Assembly (NCBI GenBank): GCA_038501195.1 | Contig: JBBPUQ010000006.1 | Span: forward strand, 2,356,001-2,420,000 | Direction: 5' to 3' | Length of the DNA stretch: 64,000 nt | Source: Nemania diffusa | Taxonomy: Eukaryota > Ascomycota > Sordariomycetes > Xylariales > Xylariaceae | Part shown: positions 10,821 through 23,986 of the stretch, one piece after another | Numbering within the stretch: position 1 is the stretch's first letter | Layout of the letters: the number at the start of each line of letters is the position of its first letter | Translations under genes and position numbers: made by a program | Notes under the pieces: model-generated | Seen by the model: the letters and a program-made list of their open reading frames with translations, nothing else | What the model was told of the DNA's origin: nothing | Databases searched by the model: none

Positions 10821-13800
10821 TAAAGCCGTGGACTGCGTATTGTAGGGGAACGGCAAGGACATGTATCGTATGGTAGGGCCCCTATTATGTCGCGAGTATC
10901 AACGAGCGGTAATAAGGCGTAGCATCCGTTAGTCTGTTGTGGCTGGAACCTGATAGTATGCGGCTTGGATGCATAGAAGGGGCTTTGGGGGGATATCATA
11001 GAAGATGGAATGCAGTCGCGCATACTCATGGAGCTCGCCACCATAGACTAACGAGCACGAGCACGAGTACAGGCACATCAAGCTTGGAGAGCCTATATGA
11101 TGAACAGTTGTGGCAAGCGACAGGGTTAGGATTCGTAACTGAAAGCTTGCACTAGGGCGCACCAATCAAGGCAGGTCAACAGTTTCCCTCATTGTCGAAG
11201 CAACTAACAAACAGCACTCACAGTTTCCCTCCAACAATACTACATTTTTTTTCCTGTCTTGTGTAATCACAATCACAGAGGAGGTGGAAAGTGCCTAGGA
11301 GGCCGGAGCAAAAGCTCCTATACGTGTCTGATAGGCTGCAGCGGCTCCCGGCGCTTACCACTTTAGCTGCTACCATTTTCCTCGTTCGTTGCGCTGCGTC
11401 TGGACCGCCTCTCCTTGTCGATCCTCTCTTATGCATTGAACCTTTCCCATCGGCCCAATGTCTCGCAAATGGGGTGCTGATAAATACTGCCCAGTGGCTT
11501 CCCCTACTTTAGTCTCAGGGCCCGGCTGATTAAGCATTTTCACTGTGCTGAAAAGCTGAGCGGTCTTGCTCCGGCGCCATGCGGGCCGTCCGCAAGAAAC
11601 CGTTCTCGACGATGTATCCAATCTACGGGAAAGTCAAAGCTAGCGTACCCGGTCTAGCGTCGTCGAGCCATCACCTGCATACTTTCGGAGACTAAATTGT
11701 GGAGACAAGATGCACCGAAGCAGCCTCACTTGTCGGTCGGTACAGCACCATACACCATACAGAATACACCATATGCGCATATATGTGTAGCCAAGCACTG
11801 TGTACTGTGCTGCGTAGATACATTGTGGCTGTGCTTACCGACGTTAGCGCCACGCTCATGTTTTGCCACACTCGAAAACTGCTGAACCTAGCCTATTAAC
11901 CGAGAGCCACGTTCCCTTACGAATCCCAACCTACCTAGATCTGTATTGTACTGTATAGACCAACGCGAGACGGCTTCGTTTCGCAATACCTAGCACACGA
12001 ACGCGGTGGCGAAACTGATCTTTAACTAAGCCTCGGCAAGATATAGTCTAAATACGTATTCGATCGCTCGAAGATCATTACTGTATAAGGGTTTCTGACG
12101 GTAGCAACAGTAGGACATTGAGTCAAGATTTATGATTTTCGGCCGTTCTAGGCAGGCCGCACCTGTACCGCAAATGATGTGCAATAAACAGCCTCAAAGC
12201 CTCGTAGACGACCCAGTTAAAAGTTAGTATTCTGTCACTTAGCCACATACCATCCCTTGCCTTAGAAGGTACTGTGGCGCTAACCAACGTACAGGAACCG
12301 TTCGCCACATTCACAAGCCACTTGGCTGTTTTAGCCCGTCCCATCGCAAACCATCCATATCTAAACTCGGTTACATGTTCCACTTTTAACATAAGACCCT
12401 AGAAGTATTCTGTGAATACATCACACATCACAAAATCACAACCTTGGAAACTTACCTCACATATACGCCACATGACGCGTAAAGCCACTTCTTAGGGATG
12501 TATCCCCGCCCCTCTTTCCCCCTACAGAGAATACCAAGAGGTAATTCATAGACCCACGAAGTCAAGTGTCATTGTCCTCGAGAAATGAGAAATAGGATAA
12601 CTGATACAATCTCTTGGCACAAGCCACACAGTGCATCATTGTAGAACCCCGTAACGGCTCTAACACCCGAGAGAGGTGTGGTGCCCCGTGACGAACCCTG
12701 TCTTACCAAACATGATTGGCTGTCAGTGTCTGGTCCGGCTCAGATCTAGATACCTATGTACTTCATAACCAGTGTTGCTATCCCCGCTGCGCCTTTCGAC
12801 TACAATCGAGATGACTCCCGGTGTCTCCTCAATAACCCACGACAAACAAGGAAATCCATAGACTTAGTTAGCCATGCGCGCGGTGCGGACGGCATGCCGA
12901 TGTTATTCAGCCACAGTGTGCTGAACATCCAAAAGCCAGCCCCAACCGCAACAGCCCCCTAATTACATACTGTCAAACTTGTATTCTTTTGTAGAAATAG
13001 CAGCGTTTTCAACAAAGGTCAATGTCCCACCATGAAAAAGTTTGGTCGTTCATGTAATTGCAGAGATAAATCCCACCTACCAGGGCATAGGCGAACAGCT
13101 AGGAGGAGAACGTCATATCGGACGCATCAGTTATAGTATCGATCTTTTGTACCAAAGGCATTATATTCTTACCATAAATATATAGCAAGCATTTTACCTC
13201 GCTTATGCTCGGCTTCCACAACAAGGCGTTATTCATCTAGGTGGTTAGATGGTGCTCATGAAGAGTATTAGAACCGTATTTCTACTTGGCGGTTGTTCTA
13301 CTGCAGTAGTTCCTGTGGTACTGTACTGTGGATCAGCAACGTGATATATAATTATATGTCCTATCTACTATATCCAACTTGGGCATTGCTAGCCCCATTT
13401 CCGTCTCGTGCCCGAAAGACGGTGAGGCGCAATGGCCATTCTAGTGGCAACTACTTCACTGGCTCCTCGAGAAACACCTCTCCGTCCGATTAAATTGTGC
13501 CACAACTACCCGCTATGCGAGACGCTGTCTCTTAATTTTTGCCCGAAGCCTTCGCATGTTCGCACCACGAGGGTTTCAAATGTTCCTTCGGACCAACCCA
13601 GAGATAAAAGCCACTACTCGATGATACAGTAAATATCTCGAGGGATCCCACTGCATATTGCCACCTGCTCTTATTCGGATACACCAATGCCGTCAAGCAC
13701 TGCTCGGACAATCACCACTCACATGTGAAGAGCATGGTTAGCTTCCGTGTACCAGACTTGCATGGATAGCCACTGCCGGACATCGTGAAGTCCCCGGGTG

Positions 13801-16397
13801 GCTGTTTCTGACTTACGCGTACTTCTGTGCGCCTGTGCGTGCATATACGGTTCTAGGGAGTCGCCAACGAGTGGACAGGAGCCGTTAGAATGGACTTTAT
13901 GGTGCTACACAGTCACGCAAACTGGATAATCTTTTGGTAATGGCCTTTGGATACTGGACCATACTGCGTACTTTCTGGTTAGTTCCCGCATATCTCTGGA
14001 GATTTGTTGAGAATGCAATGCTTACCAAGCTTCTCTCGGTATTTCTCTACAGCGCAGGGTAAACACAGGGGGGGATACTGTCTTGTCAGCGAACAGTGCC
14101 CCAACTGCAGTTGGCTGTCGAGCCACGTCTCGCTCATGGGTCGCGGAGTAAGCGCTCCGGAGTCGAGATAATTATCGGTACGCTAGGTGTACATTGGCGC
14201 GTCCCATGGCCAACTCTGCAGGACTGGCTTTGGTCGTATCAGTTCGCTTTTCAGCGGTGACACAGGGAAATGTGCCCAGTGGGAAGGGCAAATCCTTGCC
14301 GCTATCGAAATTAATAACCGAGTGTTGTTTTACCGAGATGAAGGGAAAAGAACTTCACGAATGGGATCGTTGACCTCTTGACTTGTTAAAAGTGGTTGAT
14401 ACAACATCTCTGTTACCGTACTTGTTACATCTCCACTCCAGCCTTCAAAGTAAGTGCTTTACCTGCATGCCTTGTTCCCACCATGTCTCAAAATCCTATC
14501 TTATGTAGCCCGAGGAAATAGGAGATCCTTAGCGGAACAAGGGCGGAGAAGATAGATAGGGGATCACAGACTGACCCTATTGGAATTTCTTACCGTATTG
14601 AAACAGAGTGTGCAAAACACACACCGCATTCTAGAGGACTGGCCAATCACTTCTAGCGATTTTAGGGGATAAAAGCGAGTATTCTGGTAAAGCAATAGTG
14701 TATTCTTGGTGTAGCTAACCTCCTTAGAGGCAGCAAAACGACCTGTATGTGCCATCTATGTAGGCCACCTGGCTGATAAAATCTACGCTCTTAGACTAGC
14801 TAAATAAATAAGCAAACGACGCACTTAATCAACCTATCCCCCATGTAACCGTGTCGCCCACACTGTCTTAGTATGAAGTAAATAAATAAGTTTGAAAGAT
14901 AATATTTCATTATTGGTAAATTTCATGCACCTTGCGTTCCTCTACCGAAAGACTCCATTTTTGAATTCCTTGGTCATGTGTGTGAGGTCCTCTAAAGCAC
15001 GTGTGTGAATTATACAAAAGGGCTCTTAATAATCCTCTTCCTAAGTACAAAACCAAGGCGATAATCTACGCAACCTTCTCAGTTTCTATATACCTATATA
15101 TATGGACGTGAACAGATATACGCATAGTTTGTAGCTAGTTGCTCGTGTCGCATTGGCAGGGGCGAAGGTCTTGCTGGTTTACTCCTAAGAAAATTCGATT
15201 GGGTTGCGGACCACCCTACGATAACACTGGCGCCTACCTAGTATCTAGCCGGAATTAGGCTTAAGGATTGGGCTATCATTTATGAGAAGTGTTCTGGCCG
15301 TAAGGGTAGACTTTTAATTTTTCGGGTTTCGACTGCGAACATTTTTTTTCAGGCAGAGGGAGTTAATTTATTTCTTTTATATGACAGGATGGAGTTATTG
15401 ACATATAGCTAATGTGGTCTGTTCACAGCAGGACGGAGGAAGTTAGGTAGTCTTGTTGCCGTCGCCCTAGCTCTCTTCAGCCTTAGTTACGAAACAAGGT
15501 AATCCGAGCTGCATATGGGTTCAAAAGAATTCTTCCAATGCCAGTAATATGCTAAGACTGTTAGTGATAATAATCACTTGGAGCGGTTTGTTGCATACGC
15601 GATTGTGATACCAGAGGATAATGTCATTTGGTAGTGACCCGCGGTTAGCTTATAGTGAGATGAATCATGCGAATTATACCCCGCGCCTTAGAGCCTTAAA
15701 TCACAGTCAGAAGACTTCATAACAACTTCATAGTAAACTGATCGCGTTGGTGAAGAGGACGTGCCTAATACTTATCTCCTCTTCTAAGCCTTGGAAGGAT
15801 TGTGTCCTACGAAAAAATCACTAGACTAAGCCTAATCAATAGACTCCCCATATGTCTTGATCGCTCGCACTGTAATAATAGATACCTTGTTCAAAAGCGC
15901 CTCTGTGCGTAGAAATTCGGAAGACGTCAGATGATCGAGCAGAATCTAGTTGATCGATTCATGCTTTAGAAGGAATTATGTAGGTAATGCTCCGATGAAG
16001 ATACATAGATATAGATAGTGGCGCGGGGAAAAGGGGATCCCGACACGGAACTAAGCCCCTTGGAGGGCTCGGGCCACGCCGTAGGGGCTCTAGCCCGGTC
16101 TATATAAGCTAACAGGGAAGATTTCACAGGCAAAGATGGAACTTCTTTCTTTGTGAAATAAAATAGTCATCACTAGACTAGTTGTCGGAAATGGGACAGA
16201 CCTTCTGCAGTTCTTCTGCAGCTCCTCTGCATCCAAATTTAGTATGAGATTGGTCTTCTAAATGGAGGGGAATTCAGTCGTGATTAGGAGGTACAACGAC
16301 ACTCCCAGTTCAAAGATGCAATCTACCCTTATACAGACCGTACACGGCCCTTCGTATCATGACAGAAACGTATACAATCCACTCAGTACCCGGTCCT
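10821..16397. other. Long gene-poor tract
   Basis: About 5.6 kb contains no gene that I can support. Frames are short, on both strands, and without recognisable motifs. The tract carries one copy of a dispersed repeat (14596-14876, listed separately). Base composition falls towards AT-rich after about 14.7 kb. No tRNA-like B box was found by eye. Confidence 0.55.
14596..14876 (+). repeat. Dispersed repeat, copy A (about 281 bp)
   Basis: This stretch resembles 51345-51631 in the same orientation. Shared blocks include ctctagaggactggcc-type text near 14629, agtattctggta near 14682, ttggtgtagc near 14706, and a closing block with cgcccacac near 14855. The middle is less conserved. A small hairpin lies at 14714-14734. 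No coding potential and no clear terminal repeats were found. It could be a SINE-like, MITE-like or solo-LTR fragment; the family was not recognised. Confidence 0.7.
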
Positions 16398-17225
16398 TCA
16401 CAGCCCTAGTGACTGCCGAAGCGACGCCCACGCAGACTTGATCGCTTCCCAAGCTAAACTAGACTCTTCCTTCACCCAATCCAGTGCGCGACCGCATGCG
16501 GCAATGACCCAGCAGCCACCAAGATACAATCCATACGATATAAGTGAGGCCAAGCATATACACAGGACTATCCCCACACACTTCCAGAACTTATTCCTAT
16601 CAAAAGGTGTCGATGAGCCATAGCTTTGTTGAATTTCATATGTGGTTGGTAGCGTGTTGTAACGTCCGTAGTGGTGCGGGAGGTTCACACGAGAAGTAGG
16701 TAGCAGAGGCTGCCTTTCGACACTCGAGATAGAGCTATTTGAGGAATCCTGAGCGCTGATTTGTGCCCGGTAGGCTCGGCTAGCTTCAAGATACCTCGTG
16801 TAGGCGTTCGACAACAACAGAGAGTCGTCGGCTGCGCTACTTTGCTGAACACTGGTCGAACGAACGGGAGGTAATATGACTGGCGGCAGCTCATATGGGG
16901 GCTCGGTAAACTGAATGTGTTGGATGAGAGTTTGATATGACCGTTCCGAGAGGAATATGTCTGGACCCCGGCGATTATAAGGCTGCAATGAAGCTAGGCG
17001 GATGCTCTGCCTCTTCCTCGTCTTCACGTACGACTTCTTCCGCAACTGGTACGACGGATCATCAAGAATTAGTAGGATCCCATTGTCGGGATGGGTTTTG
17101 CTAGGTGCGATTGGAAGATGGTCATGCCTCGCCGACGTCGAGGATGGGAATTTCTTTTCAAGGTTGACGCCGCCGAACGAGGTGATCTGTAAGAGCATGT
17201 GAGCCGAGCGCTTCACTCTCGCCAT
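16398..17225 (-). CDS. Predicted membrane-anchored protein, 275 aa, unknown
   Basis: A single-exon frame opens MARVKRSAHMLL. The first two thirds are polar and low in structure, with basic patches (KKSYVKTRKRQS), a Pro-rich block (PPYELPPVILPPV) and Ser-rich sequence. Near residues 213-244 there is a strongly hydrophobic stretch (CVGIVLCICLASLISYGL and onward) that should cross the membrane once or form a hairpin. A short amphipathic C-terminal helix follows (DWVKEESSLAWEAI). This looks like a tail-anchored or single-pass protein with a cytosolic disordered head. No family was recognised. It stands alone in gene-poor DNA; the next gene on the right is more than 3 kb away. Confidence 0.7.
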   Translation of the reverse strand: MARVKRSAHMLLQITSFGGVNLEKKFPSSTSARHDHLPIAPSKTHPDNGILLILDDPSYQLRKKSYVKTRKRQSIRLASLQPYNRRGPDIFLSERSYQTLIQHIQFTEPPYELPPVILPPVRSTSVQQSSAADDSLLLSNAYTRYLEASRAYRAQISAQDSSNSSISSVERQPLLPTSRVNLPHHYGRYNTLPTTYEIQQSYGSSTPFDRNKFWKCVGIVLCICLASLISYGLYLGGCWVIAACGRALDWVKEESSLAWEAIKSAWASLRQSLGL

Positions 17226-20200
17226 ATTTTCAAGAAGGACGCACTATGAGAAAATCTACCCGAGAGTTACGGGGTCGGGTGGAAAGGATAACCACGGGGT
17301 GCTGACAACAGCCCTCTTCAATGTCTGGCTCAGTCGGCACGAGCTCGTCTTTGCTCGGCAGCCATTTGATGCAGCCGGCGAGGCGTTCTTCAATCACGCC
17401 TGGCATGGCCGGTCAACGCGCTCGTATTATAATATGCACACGGCTTCTACATGTTATTCCGAGCACTTCGTTGATGCAAATGCACATTTATAACTTTGCT
17501 GGTTTTGAATCTTGGATGGAGAGATGATGCCTAGGAGGGAGGGAGGTAGAGAGGGTCAAGCTTGGCGCCTATCCGGTCAGATATAAGGCCATCCCCAAAC
17601 ATAACACCTCCAAGTTGCAGCCAATCGAGAATGCATCGATGCACAGGCCGCCGCCCCCAACTAACGGATGCTTGCTGACGCCAATTATAATAGAGAAAGT
17701 CAGCAAATACCTAGGTATTACGGCCAAAGTGCAGTCGGCCAATTACTAGGCCCGTGATACTCGGAAGGAAAAATAAGCATCCAGGTATAAACGTAGGCAC
17801 GTGACATGCATGCATTGTTGGACCAATTAGATGATCATGGTCCTGCGAGGCGGACAACGGACCATGTGGACAAGAGAGCTAGCGAGGAAAGGGTTCAGTA
17901 AAATAGAGAAAGTACTTCATATTTAATATATACTTCTTCGCTGCTGTACTTGTCAATCAATCTAAGCATAGTCCCCCATACGGCTTACTGGTACATTGAA
18001 TCTTATTGTATTAGTCTCAGCCACTGTCTACGCGACAGCTTTCGTCTCTGAAACACGGATGTGACGTTGTTGACCAGGAAGAGTAAATAACCCATCATCT
18101 ATTTTGGCCAATTTTCAATCACCCTCCATATTTTACCAACCGCTATTGCTCTACATGGGATTCTCTATAACTTTATATTTCTTTCTTCCATCAATTGCTT
18201 CTCTGTGCCTTCTTCATTCATTCTTCTATAATTCCCAAGTTATAATAATCTTTACAAACTTTAACCCCTCATTGGGCTGTGAGGCAGTGGGTACGCATCA
18301 ACTCGCATCGCCTAATTGACAAGGGCGCAGGTTGTCTTTGCGCGTTAGATGGAAGTACTAATATATCTTTACATGGTTCGATTCAATAATCTTGTGTCCT
18401 CTATTCCTTTTCATTGTACGTGCTCTCACCCTCCTTGTGGCTCTATGTTGCCCGGTGACCGGATGCTTGACTCAATGTTTGCTGGAGGGTCATGGTCCTA
18501 GATGATGAAAAGCACATTGCCACGTATTATGATACTCCCTTGTACAACAAATGGGAGGCTGTTGGTCTGGAAACATCACTCATACATAGTATACTTGTAC
18601 TTCGTTTCCCTATTACTAGGTATAGGAAGTGATTAGCACTACGTGGCACTGATTGCCCACATTTATGTGATGGTATTCTTGTATAACTATTCGTGGTTGT
18701 CACTTCCTAATATATATTAGAACCTTGTCTGCTGATAGGTACTCTGTTTATCATCTTCTTCTTCATTTTTCCTTCTTTTTTTAAATCATCTTTATTACAC
18801 AAGATCATAAGCATTTACAGGCTCCTGTATAGGTTGTTGCTCCTCCAAATCCTAGCACCGATAGGCCTATTTATCCCACCCGTCGCTTTTTAATACTTGG
18901 ACCTGGAAACCCAGCTGTTAAAATGTAAGAAATTACCTCTATATCTTCGTTTCACGAGCTAATATCGGAGTTATCGCTTGATAGGGCCGGCTTCCACCAA
19001 TATGTGAGCTTATCTTTTCGAATCGCTTCTGGAAACTACTCAATATCTAAATATCACGGCGGTGGAGACATATGTTGTGGCGTATTAAATTAGATGGGAA
19101 TACTAATTTTGCTTTTCCTCTTTTTGTAGCGGTGCAAGTATTTTGTGACTCACAATTGCCCAAATTTGGTATACATATTCGGCTCATGCTGTGCCTATTG
19201 TGCCGTACGTACATATTTCTCTTAGCGAGCTGTCTGTTCTTGAAATATGATACTGATATATGAACACACATAGGCTCAAGGCCGAGAGCATGAAATCTTT
19301 ATCTCCGTACTGGTGGATACTGCCCACCAGATTGACGATTATCACGCCGTCATGAGCTGCCAAAAATCATCTCACCTTCGCGACTCCCTAGAAGAGTGAT
19401 ATGGGTTTAGCGCCTGGCCCCTTAGCCTGCTTGATAGTCACTGGATCTATGTGCACAAAAATGAAGACTCTGGTGCGGGCGTCATGACTTCATCCAAGAA
19501 TACATGTAACTAGCTGTAGGTGGTCAAGTGCCTGACTTAGTCTCGTCCGACAGTTGGTAGGCAGGGGCATTAGTACTATATACCGTCGAATCCCTGACAG
19601 TATTACCCACGTCTTTTTTTCTACAACCCGGCAGCTTTTAAGATCCCGACCTTTAACATTACTGGACCAAAAAAATCAAAAGATTGACTAATACCCCTTA
19701 TATACCTACTCTACTTTAGTACCTCAATCAAGTACTGGATCATGATCTCGCCAGGATGGCCCTATACGGTGGCTACTAGCCTTCTAGAGGCATCTTTATT
19801 GATAAAAATAATCACACAATATCAGAAGGAATCATAACCATCTAGAAACGACTTAGGATTTAATTGCATTAAGATCTATCGTGCCTAGTTTCTAGGGACG
19901 CTACAGTAATAGATGAGAAGTTTAGGCTTATTGCTAAGGAACAAAACTGCAGCATGCCGCAGTTGTATATTAAATACCCGGTACCGAAGATATTGCTGAC
20001 CCTTTCAACATAATATATTGAATCAATAGAGCTACTACTATCTTTAGGGGGTATCACCCACGTAGTAATATAGACAACTATATTTCTAGAAAAAACTTGG
20101 CGCCTGCCACTACGAGTCTAAGGGGCTGCGAGACCTTATCTACTTCTTGACTCGGATTTTCTGTATCTCACTATTGATCTAGCAAACTTCTTAACCGACC

Positions 20201-20605
20201 AAGGGAAACTATCCACAAATAGGCAAGGGCTACCATGGTCGTATTATTGAAATTCTGTCACTTGTCCTACGCAATCACTTTCTTGAGAAGAGCCACTCAA
20301 AAACTGAGGATCTGTACTCCTTACTTGACAGGTCTCGCCCACTCAAAAATGCCGGGGCTAAAAATCCGATAGATCGTGCCCTCCTGCTGGCTGACCCACC
20401 AAATGAGGCTTTGCCAAAGAGGGGTCACTTTGATATAATAAGAATGCGATAGCTATATAACTCATCGTCTCGCCTTTAGCGCCCCGACTTTGTTTTTCGT
20501 TCTTATATATTGATTCCTCTAAGAAAAACGAACCCTTCCAAGGCTTTGGCTCTCTTGATCCCTAAATCGCCAAAACAAAGGCCCATCGTCAAGCAGCGTT
20601 AAAAT
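17226..20605. other. Gene-poor AT-rich tract
   Basis: About 3.4 kb lies between the membrane-protein gene and amidase 1. Short frames (for example 18104-18319 plus) are hydrophobic by AT-rich composition and show no conserved motif. I see no RNA gene or element boundary here. The last few hundred bases presumably hold the amidase 1 promoter. Confidence 0.5.
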
Positions 20606-23200
20606 ATGGCGGCAGAGTATCCCGTTGTTCATACCATCGCCGGGACTCAATTTATAGTTCACCCGCAGGTAGTGGTTAGTTATACCTTTTAATCATTAGG
20701 TCTTTAATATCTTTGGCTTTTACTAATTATCACGAAGGGCACCTTGATCGAGGAAGTTACTTCGCTAGACATCACGCCAATTCTTATTCTTCGCGATGAT
20801 ACTCTTCGTAGCACTCAAGATGAGCTCATAGGCCTCTTAGGGGTTTATAAAGCTAAGGACGACATCTACATGGACGAATTCTCCTTGACACTTGTTGTAC
20901 ATCATTCTTCTGCTAATGTCGACACTATAGCTTCTACCGAACTGACACGACCACCCGGCTGTTTGACTGTTTACAGCGCTCAGACCCCTTCTAATGAAAG
21001 TCATTTACCCCCAGGACCTTACTTCTTGCGTGGTTCAAATATTCACCAAGCCTGGCGCTTGTATCCGGATGAACTAGACGCTTTTATTTTTGGCGTCATC
21101 CCTGACGACGTCTTTGAGCCCAAACGGCACGTCTAAATGTTTACCTTTTGCACCACTCGACTAATTGCCCATCACTAGGTTCCAACCCCTGGCCGTCGGA
21201 ACATCTGATGGCCTCACAAAGGCAATCGCCGTTCCTAGTCGCCTATATCATGAATTCTCTCCCGAGAAGCCTTTGGCCGGTCATCGGACGGCTTTGAAGG
21301 ACATTTTCAGCCTCGAGGGTGTCAAGACCACAATGATGAGTCGGTCCTATACAGAACTCTTCGGCCCTGAAACTAGCAGTGCCGAGTACGTTACGAAGCT
21401 TCTAAGCCTTGGCGCCATTATTGTTGGCAAAACTAAGATGACACAATTTGCCTCGTCTGACGAACCCACTGATCAGTGGATCGACTTTCATTGCCCTGTG
21501 AACCCCCGAGGAGACCAGTACCAGAGTCCATCAGGCAGCTCGTCTGGTGCCGCTGCGGCTTTAGCAGGCTACTCATGGCTAGACCAATCTATAGGAGGAG
21601 ATTGTGAGTCATGCCGTTTTGAAGTTGTTCTATGCTCTTGCTACACAATGTCTGACAAAACCAGCTGCTGGCAGCATTCGAGCACCTGCCACGTGCAACG
21701 GCCTATTCTCTTTGAGGCCTTCATTCGGTTCTACCTCGATGGCAGGAGTCGTTGTGAATTCAAAGTAAGAGGTCTTGGTCTTCTCATCGACGCTAGTACT
21801 TATAAATTGGTAGATTGTTTGACGTTGTTGGCCTATTCAGCCGAAATCTTGACCATCTATATGAAATTGCTTCAAAAACGATGGACCTTCCAGCTTATCG
21901 GTCCCAACTTCCGGCTCACATCCTTTATCCCCTCGACTTCTTCCCACACAGTAATGATGAGCATCAAAGAATGGTGGAAGAGTTTATCGGTGTTTTTGAA
22001 AGTTTACTAGGCACAAAGCGGGTTGAATTTAGTATCGCAGAACGGTGGTCTCAGTGCCCGCCTAAAGCGGCCGAGGGAAAGTCTCTCGAGGAATATTTGC
22101 CTAAGGTTGGTGCGATACCAAACACGCATTGCGTCGAGCACTAAGTCTGTTTTAGAGCGCATTTTTGGCCATGTGCCGAGACTACTACCAAGGCTTTAGC
22201 GAGTTTCGATCGAAATACAAGGCTACGCATGGGAAAAAGCCATATGTTGGACCCGTAGTTCGCTACCGATGGTAACTGGACCGCGCCGGATTAGACACAA
22301 TGCCTTCCTGCTAACATCGCTAGGGAAATCGGAAAGTCCGTAACCGAAGAAGAATACAAGACCTACACCAATGAGTTGGAGGTCTTTCGGACATGGTTCG
22401 AAGCTAATGTTCTCTCCGCCGATTCTGAGGCTCTCTCTGCTGCCATTATGATCATGCCATACGGAAGCGCAAAGCCTAAATACCGAGACGCACCGAACGA
22501 GTACGTTTCTTGATCTAAGTTACTGCAAAGATACTGATAAAATGAAGAGCCCCATGTTCTTCTCCTACGATAGGCGAAAAGTTCATATCCCCAGTCCTCC
22601 AGATGCCCCAGCTAGTATTGCCCTGTAAGTTGATTCATATTTCTGAGTTGTTTCATGATCGCATAGACACTTGAGGGGAGTTGACGTGGCATCTATTACA
22701 TGTGCTATGAAGGACACCCTGACTCCATTTTGAAGAATCTTATATCCTCATCGTGTTACTATTTAAATTTCCTTTGACAAATGTATTTCTATGTGTCACG
22801 GATAAATGGAGCCTTATATGTACCGTTATTGCCAATATTGCAATAATGGCGTCGTTTTGCGACACTATGCCTCTGGAATCCTCGCTGTCAATGATGTTAT
22901 CTATATCCAAATTCTTATCCCCAGTCTAATCTCATCGCAGTCGGTCAAATGCCATACCAATCTCAAGTTTCGGGACAAATTGAATACCGCCCAATTGCCA
23001 GTACTCTTGTGGGAGCGAAAGATAAGTTGAAATTTTCCTCATTATTGAAGTCTCAAATTACTGACAATGCTTGAATACGCAGCGATTTGATGCTTATTGC
23101 TCTGGCTAAAGCCGCTTTCGAGCATAAATCTTGGCCAACAAAGATTTTCACCGGTCGCGATATGTACCTTTTGGGCGACAATATTCGGAATGTAAAATGA
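20606..23200 (+). CDS. Amidase-signature family hydrolase, paralogue 1 (possibly splice-impaired)
   Basis: Ten exons give 612 aa: 20606-20668, 20738-21126, 21179-21603, 21665-21764, 21814-22105, 22156-22271, 22324-22500, 22548-22624, 22941-23022, 23083-23200. The N-terminal ~150 residues are an accessory region seen in fungal amidases annotated near Gln-tRNA amidotransferase A. The amidase core shows RTALKDIF (catalytic Lys), QSPSGSSSGAAAAL (cis-Ser) and GSIRAPATCNGLF (nucleophile Ser). It acts on carbon-nitrogen amide bonds; the substrate is unknown. Length and intron positions match amidase 2 at 45503-47941. Two oddities: intron 2 needs a GC donor at 21127, and the last intron lacks a GT at the expected place (GATAAGT at 23021). 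The intron at 22625-22940 is unusually long (316 bp). The gene may be an early-stage pseudogene. Confidence 0.78.
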
Positions 23201-23986
23201 AGATTTGATATGAAGACCTCGAAGACTGGAAGTTCAAAGATCTAAAAATATACGCTTCTATATCTTAGGGGTCGACCAAAGTTGCAAGTGATATCCTCAG
23301 ATGATAGCAGCGGAATCAATACTGTAGCGGAAGACTTTCAAAATAGTGTAAGATAGCTCGACAACTTTTAATGATAGCAGAGTAGCTTTATTTATTCATT
23401 AGTAGTTAGCGAGCTACAAGATGCGAAGTTGCTAGCTTGATATTCCATGTCCCTTCTGTGGGACTGACAGGAAGTTGGCTTACTAGGACTGTAGCCACTA
23501 TACTAAACCATGGCAATAACACATTGCATACTCCATTTACATTTGGCTTTTCTGTAATAATCCATTACTACCCTATTGTGTGTGGTTTTACATTTTCATA
23601 CCGAGTAACAACTAGTGAACCCCCCACCCCCTTTTGGTCCACATGACGCCTATGCAAGCCTTTCTTGAAACCGATTAATCTCCTAAAGCGGTTTCTTCTT
23701 ATTTTCAGTCAACAATTTCTTTAGTGACTCAAAAGGCTCTCAACCAAATCTAGGGTATCTTCTCCGCATTTCTCTCATTCCTCATCCTCGTCATCAATAC
23801 ATTTTCGTCATCGTGGCTAAAGGTCGACGCAGAAACACAAAAACATACAAGACTGAACATTAATGACGGCAAAACAAGTGCCAGAACTAGAGGGAAAGAA
23901 ATCTTGCCGACGTGAGATTGAGAGACACATCGAAACGAGCAGTCAAAATAGGAGAATGTTATGAGACCGCGGATGAAGCGTTAGCT
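23201..23986. other. Intergenic, convergent 3' regions
   Basis: These 786 bp lie between amidase 1 (plus) and the 779-aa protein (minus). The only frame of note is 23437-23646 on the plus strand, with no recognisable content. It is likely 3' untranslated sequence and spacer. Confidence 0.5.

Noticed and set aside
18104..18319. 71-aa hydrophobic plus-strand frame
   Set aside because: Hydrophobicity follows from T-rich DNA; no conserved motif and no splice partners were found.
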